Source: CAZZKG01 sp964654825 (GTDB lineage Bacteria; Gemmatimonadota; CAZMKB01). Taken from it: a stretch of 17,234 nucleotides of DNA. Under the pieces are notes generated by a model that made no database searches, was not told the DNA's origin, and saw nothing but the letters and a program-made list of their open reading frames with translations. This document shows, one piece after another, positions 14,235-17,234 of the stretch (position 1 is its first letter; the number at the start of each line of letters is the position of its first letter). The stretch lies in the NCBI GenBank assembly GCA_964654825.1, contig CAZZKG010000066.1:1-17234 (forward strand). The letters run 5' to 3'. The translations under genes and the position numbers were made by a program.

Positions 14235-15470
14235 ATGAAACATTTTTTCAAGAGATCGGTGATCACTCTGGTTGTCTTCACCTTCGGTTACATTTTTTTT
14301 CAAAGCGAAGCTCAGGCCACTTCGGGTTTTGCTCGGAAATATGGTCTTTCCTGCAACACATGCCACAGCACGAGTTTTCCCCGACTCAACCACTATGGGG
14401 AAAAATTCATGAGGAACGGTTTCCAGCTTCCGGACACGCAGGACGGTTCAAGTATCGGTAAAAAGGCTGTCTCCGATGATCTCTCTCTGGATGACAAGCT
14501 TGGAAACTATGTTGGTGTTCGTGGTAAGATCAGGATTTTCGAAGATCAGGAAAATGCTCCATCAACCCTGGGCAGCACCATTTTCGGTGCTTTCTTCGCC
14601 TCCGGCACCATCGCAAAGAATATGCCGTTCTGGCTGGAATTCGAGACCAACACGGGCAATGGCGAAACCGAGCTCCACAACTACTTCGTTGGCTGGACCA
14701 ATGTCAACGGCTCGAGCCTGGCGAACTTCCGGGTCGGCGGTTTTACTCCCACCGAATGGACTTCATTTTCCGACCAGAAACGTGCTCTCGACGGTCCCGT
14801 TTCCCACCCGGGTGCCTTCCGGCCGGGCAAATTTTCAAAGACCGGGAACAAACCCTACAATCTCCGTACCACAACCGCTATCGAATACTACGGTTACAAA
14901 GGTCCGGGCTTCTGGGCAGTGGGAGTAGCCGATAAGATGGGCGGTGATTATCACGCTGATCATGCGGCAAACACTTACAAAGACGTCTATTTCGTGGTGA
15001 GAGGCGAAGTCCCCGAAGGCCAGGCCGCCGGCAGTTCCGTTTCGTTCCTCACCTACCATGCCAACAACGGGGCTCCCACTGACAGTACCACTGGCAGTGA
15101 CGGAGAGTACACCGTGTTCGACATTTCGGGCAACCTGCGCATGGGCCGGCTGGATGTCTTCGGCGCGTATGTCTGGGACAACAACCGGAATTTAGGAAAC
15201 AAGATGAGTAACGACAAGGGGCTCTCGATCGAAGGCGATATCGAAATCATGCCGGGCTGCATGGGGATCGTGAGATACGACACCTTCGACGACGGTGCGA
15301 AGACTTCCGGTGACACGAAAACGAGCGCGGTCACTCCGGCTTTCGTCTACGCCCCGAGACAGAACCTCAAGTTCACGGCGTCCTACACCATCGATATCTC
15401 CGATGATACGGCCGGGGACTTCGGCGAGAGGAACAACAGTTTCGACGTCGAAACGCAGTTCATGTTCTGA
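14235..15470 (+). CDS. Monoheme cytochrome-porin fusion, Cyc2-like outer-membrane protein
   Basis: This 411-aa protein has a signal peptide (to about residue 28, EAQA) followed at once by a single heme site, C40-N-T-C43-H44, in the context FARKYGLSCNTCH and then FPRLNHYGEKFMRNGFQL. That block closely follows the N-terminal signature of Cyc2, the fused cytochrome-porin that oxidises Fe(II) at the cell surface (pattern F-A-R-x-x-G-x-x-C-x-x-C-H, P-x-L, G-x-x-F, N-G). The remaining ~350 residues show alternating polar/aromatic strands and end in FDVETQFMF, with the terminal Phe of outer-membrane barrels. Known Cyc2 proteins are somewhat longer. GGAGGG lies 5 nt before the ATG. The upstream neighbour is a small cytochrome c. 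A strong hairpin follows the stop. Fe(II) oxidation is a hypothesis; related porin-cytochromes of unknown function exist. Confidence 0.82.
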   Translation: MKHFFKRSVITLVVFTFGYIFFQSEAQATSGFARKYGLSCNTCHSTSFPRLNHYGEKFMRNGFQLPDTQDGSSIGKKAVSDDLSLDDKLGNYVGVRGKIRIFEDQENAPSTLGSTIFGAFFASGTIAKNMPFWLEFETNTGNGETELHNYFVGWTNVNGSSLANFRVGGFTPTEWTSFSDQKRALDGPVSHPGAFRPGKFSKTGNKPYNLRTTTAIEYYGYKGPGFWAVGVADKMGGDYHADHAANTYKDVYFVVRGEVPEGQAAGSSVSFLTYHANNGAPTDSTTGSDGEYTVFDISGNLRMGRLDVFGAYVWDNNRNLGNKMSNDKGLSIEGDIEIMPGCMGIVRYDTFDDGAKTSGDTKTSAVTPAFVYAPRQNLKFTASYTIDISDDTAGDFGERNNSFDVETQFMF

Positions 15471-15495
15471 TTTTCTTTCTCCACTATGAGATTCA

Positions 15496-15530
15496 TGCCA
15501 GGGAGAAAAGTTCTTCCGTTCTCCCTGGCA
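15496..15530 (+). terminator. Terminator of the cytochrome / porin-cytochrome unit
   Basis: A perfect 12-bp stem (TGCCAGGGAGAA at 15496-15507, complement at 15519-15530) with an 11-nt loop is followed by a pyrimidine-rich TCTCCTCTCC. It lies 26 nt after the porin-cytochrome stop. Confidence 0.75.
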
Positions 15531-15687
15531 TCTCCTCTCCAGGACCTTTATTTGAACACAATTGTCTTCAGCGTCTTTGTAAGATAATAACTGGATAAGC
15601 TGTAGAAATAATTTCCGTATACTGTCATGGATAAAATCATGTATTTACACACGCGTACGTGACGGACCGCGGGGAATTATTTCGTGG

Positions 15688-15710
15688 ATTGACAGGGAAG
15701 ATCTGTCAAT
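15688..15710 (-). terminator. Weak hairpin overlapping the radical SAM stop codon
   Basis: An 8-bp perfect inverted repeat (ATTGACAG at 15688-15695, CTGTCAAT at 15703-15710) spans the TGA at 15706-15708 of the minus-strand gene. No T-run follows on that strand, so termination here is uncertain. The bases 15541-15687 between this and the opposing terminator are AT-rich and show nothing else. Confidence 0.35.
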
Positions 15711-17184
15711 AGTTCTCGAACACTTTGCGGAAGTGAAATCCGTATATCGCGAATGTGATCGCGAGTGGGACAAGACGGGGACGCCTGATCATGGTCCAGA
15801 TAATGAGTTTCCAGTAGTGGTACCTTTCTTTCCCGATGATTCCGAGGTATATGATGGATTTCACGAGCGGTTTGAAATCACTGTACCGCAGCCTGAACGC
15901 TTTCTTCTGAACGGGCCGGTACTCCCGCAGGAAAGTCTTGACTCGTTTGTAGTAATGCTTGGGAGAATAGATCGTGTTGATAATCTTTTTATAGTCACGG
16001 ATTAGAGTTTCGTAATTCATTTTGGGTATGAAGTTCATCGAAAGATCGGTATTGTTGCCTGAAATATCCTTCAGAAGTCTTCTCTCCTTCGTGAGCCGCT
16101 GGTAGAGTTTGGTACCGCGCGGGGCGTTCAACAGGCCCACCATTGCGACAACGATTCCACTTTCCTGAATGAAGGAAATGAGGCGTTCGAAAATAGACGG
16201 AGGGTCATTGTCGAAACCGACTATGAATCCGCCCTGTACCTGAAGGCCGGACTGGTGGATCTTCTTCACACACGCTACCAGGTCACGGTTTTTGTTCTGA
16301 AACTTATTGCACTCAGCAAGACTTTCTTCGTTTGGAGTCTCGATACCGACAAACACTGAATCGAATCCGGCGTCGACCATCATCTTCATAAGCTCTTCAT
16401 CATCGGAGATATTGATGGACAGTTCTGTGATGAATGTATACGGATGCTTTCGTCGTTCCATCCACTCGATGGTCGCGGGCAGGATCTCTTTTTTCAGTTT
16501 TTTCCTGTTGCCGATGAAGTTGTCGTCTACAAAAAAGACCCCGCTTCTCCACCCGTGCTGATAGAGACTCTCGAGCTCGGCAACCATCTGGTCTCTGCTT
16601 TTAGTCCGTGGCGTGCGGCCCAGCAGCTGGGTGATATCACAGAACTCACAGCTGTATGGACATCCCCGGGAATACTGAATGTTCATCGAGGCGTATTTTT
16701 TCATGTCGAGGAGCTCCCACATCGGCATGGGAGTGTCCTGCAGGTCCGCCCACCCATCAGCCCGGTAGATGTGCTCCGGGTGTCCTTCTTTCAGATCTTT
16801 CAGAAAACGAGGGAGTGTTATCTCTGCTTCACCCAGCACCATGTGATTGATCTCATTGAATTCATCGTAGGCAGTCGTGAAGTAAGGGCCGCCAGCGACG
16901 ATCCTGGTGCCTGCTTCTTTGCAGCTCGCAATCACCCTCTTGACTGATTCTTTCTGGATCGACATTGCACTGATGAATGCGTAATCGGCCCATCCGAGAT
17001 CCTTCTCCGTCAGAGAAGATATATTCAAGTCGACGAGCTTCTTCTCCCAGTCTTCAGGAAGCATCGCTGCTACGGTGAGGAGTCCCAGAGGCGGAGAACT
17101 GGCCTTCTTGGAGATGAATTTTAAGGCATGCTTGAAACTCCAGAATGTATCGGGATACTCCGGATATACGAGGAGAATGTTCAT
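15706..17184 (-). CDS. B12-binding-domain radical SAM protein with DUF4070-type C-terminus
   Basis: This 492-aa cytoplasmic enzyme begins with a cobalamin-binding-like Rossmann domain (MNILLVYPEYP, then SSPPLGLLTVAAMLP and a VDLN strand; about 1-140). The radical SAM core follows, with the [4Fe-4S] motif C175-P-Y-S-C179-E-F-C182 in YSRGCPYSCEFCDI, then FFVDDNFIGNRKK, VFVGIETPNEESL and GGFIVGFDNDPP, all standard for this class. Residues ~380-492 match the DUF4070 extension found in a subset of these proteins. Characterised relatives are methylases and other enzymes acting on lipids, hopanoids or natural products; the substrate here cannot be read from sequence. The ATG at 17184 has AAGGAG 5 nt upstream. 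No partner gene is within the window, and the promoter is not clear in the 50 nt available. Confidence 0.9.
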   Translation of the reverse strand: MNILLVYPEYPDTFWSFKHALKFISKKASSPPLGLLTVAAMLPEDWEKKLVDLNISSLTEKDLGWADYAFISAMSIQKESVKRVIASCKEAGTRIVAGGPYFTTAYDEFNEINHMVLGEAEITLPRFLKDLKEGHPEHIYRADGWADLQDTPMPMWELLDMKKYASMNIQYSRGCPYSCEFCDITQLLGRTPRTKSRDQMVAELESLYQHGWRSGVFFVDDNFIGNRKKLKKEILPATIEWMERRKHPYTFITELSINISDDEELMKMMVDAGFDSVFVGIETPNEESLAECNKFQNKNRDLVACVKKIHQSGLQVQGGFIVGFDNDPPSIFERLISFIQESGIVVAMVGLLNAPRGTKLYQRLTKERRLLKDISGNNTDLSMNFIPKMNYETLIRDYKKIINTIYSPKHYYKRVKTFLREYRPVQKKAFRLRYSDFKPLVKSIIYLGIIGKERYHYWKLIIWTMIRRPRLVPLAITFAIYGFHFRKVFENY

Positions 17185-17234
17185 GGTGTCTCCTTAGTGT
17201 GATAACAATTAAAGCCCTCTGGGAAAGTGAAACA

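Noticed and set aside
13705..15627. The 10-mer TATACTGTCA occurs both before (13705-13714) and after (15618-15627) the cytochrome / porin-cytochrome unit
   Set aside because: Ten-base repeats are expected many times by chance in 17 kb; there are no other signs of a mobile element or attachment site.
1..17234. CRISPR arrays, tRNA or rRNA genes, insertion sequences
   Set aside because: No regularly spaced repeats, no transposase or terminal inverted repeats, and no tRNA or rRNA sequence were recognised on either strand by eye.

Overview
The window looks like chromosomal DNA of a Gram-negative, two-membrane bacterium. It carries a lipoprotein-modifying enzyme (lgt), many proteins with signal peptides, a c-type cytochrome, an outer-membrane porin-cytochrome, and one giant repeat protein ending in a type IX-style sorting tail (motif QNYPNPFNPST). 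That tail plus propeller-rich exported proteins is typical of the FCB superphylum and its uncultured neighbours (Zixibacteria-, Eisenbacteria-, Latescibacteria- or Krumholzibacteria-like lineages). The exact phylum is inference. Several promoters match the classical sigma-70 consensus (TTGACA-N17-TATAAT), which argues against Bacteroidota proper. A 100-N gap at 4442-4541, flanked by an exact 55-nt overlap, indicates a short-read, probably metagenomic, assembly.

Layout. 1-533 (-): 5' part of lgt, running off the left edge. 759-3256 (+): perfect sigma-70 promoter and a two-gene operon encoding an exported transglutaminase-like protein and an unrecognised exported protein, ending at a hairpin shared with the convergent neighbour. 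3545-6324 (-): gapped gene for a secreted protein with a seven-bladed propeller, at least four Ig-like domains in an A-B-A-B pattern, and a type IX-type C-terminal tail. 6766-7062 (+): small GYD-domain protein with its own promoter. 7184-13072 (-): three separately promoted genes for exported proteins: a BNR-repeat protein, a CsgG-family protein, and a protein with 14 LVIVD-type repeats. 13752-15470 (+): a periplasmic monoheme cytochrome c followed by a monoheme cytochrome-porin fusion of Cyc2-like architecture. 15706-17184 (-): B12-binding radical SAM protein.

How the genes fit together. Most of the window concerns the cell envelope and secretion. The most interesting unit is the cytochrome / porin-cytochrome pair. 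The porin has a single CXXCH just after its signal peptide, then a beta-rich barrel ending in Phe. This is the layout of Cyc2, the outer-membrane Fe(II) oxidase of neutrophilic and acidophilic iron oxidisers. The adjacent small cytochrome could be its periplasmic redox partner. Electron exchange across the outer membrane is a reasonable hypothesis, but neither substrate nor direction can be read from the sequence.
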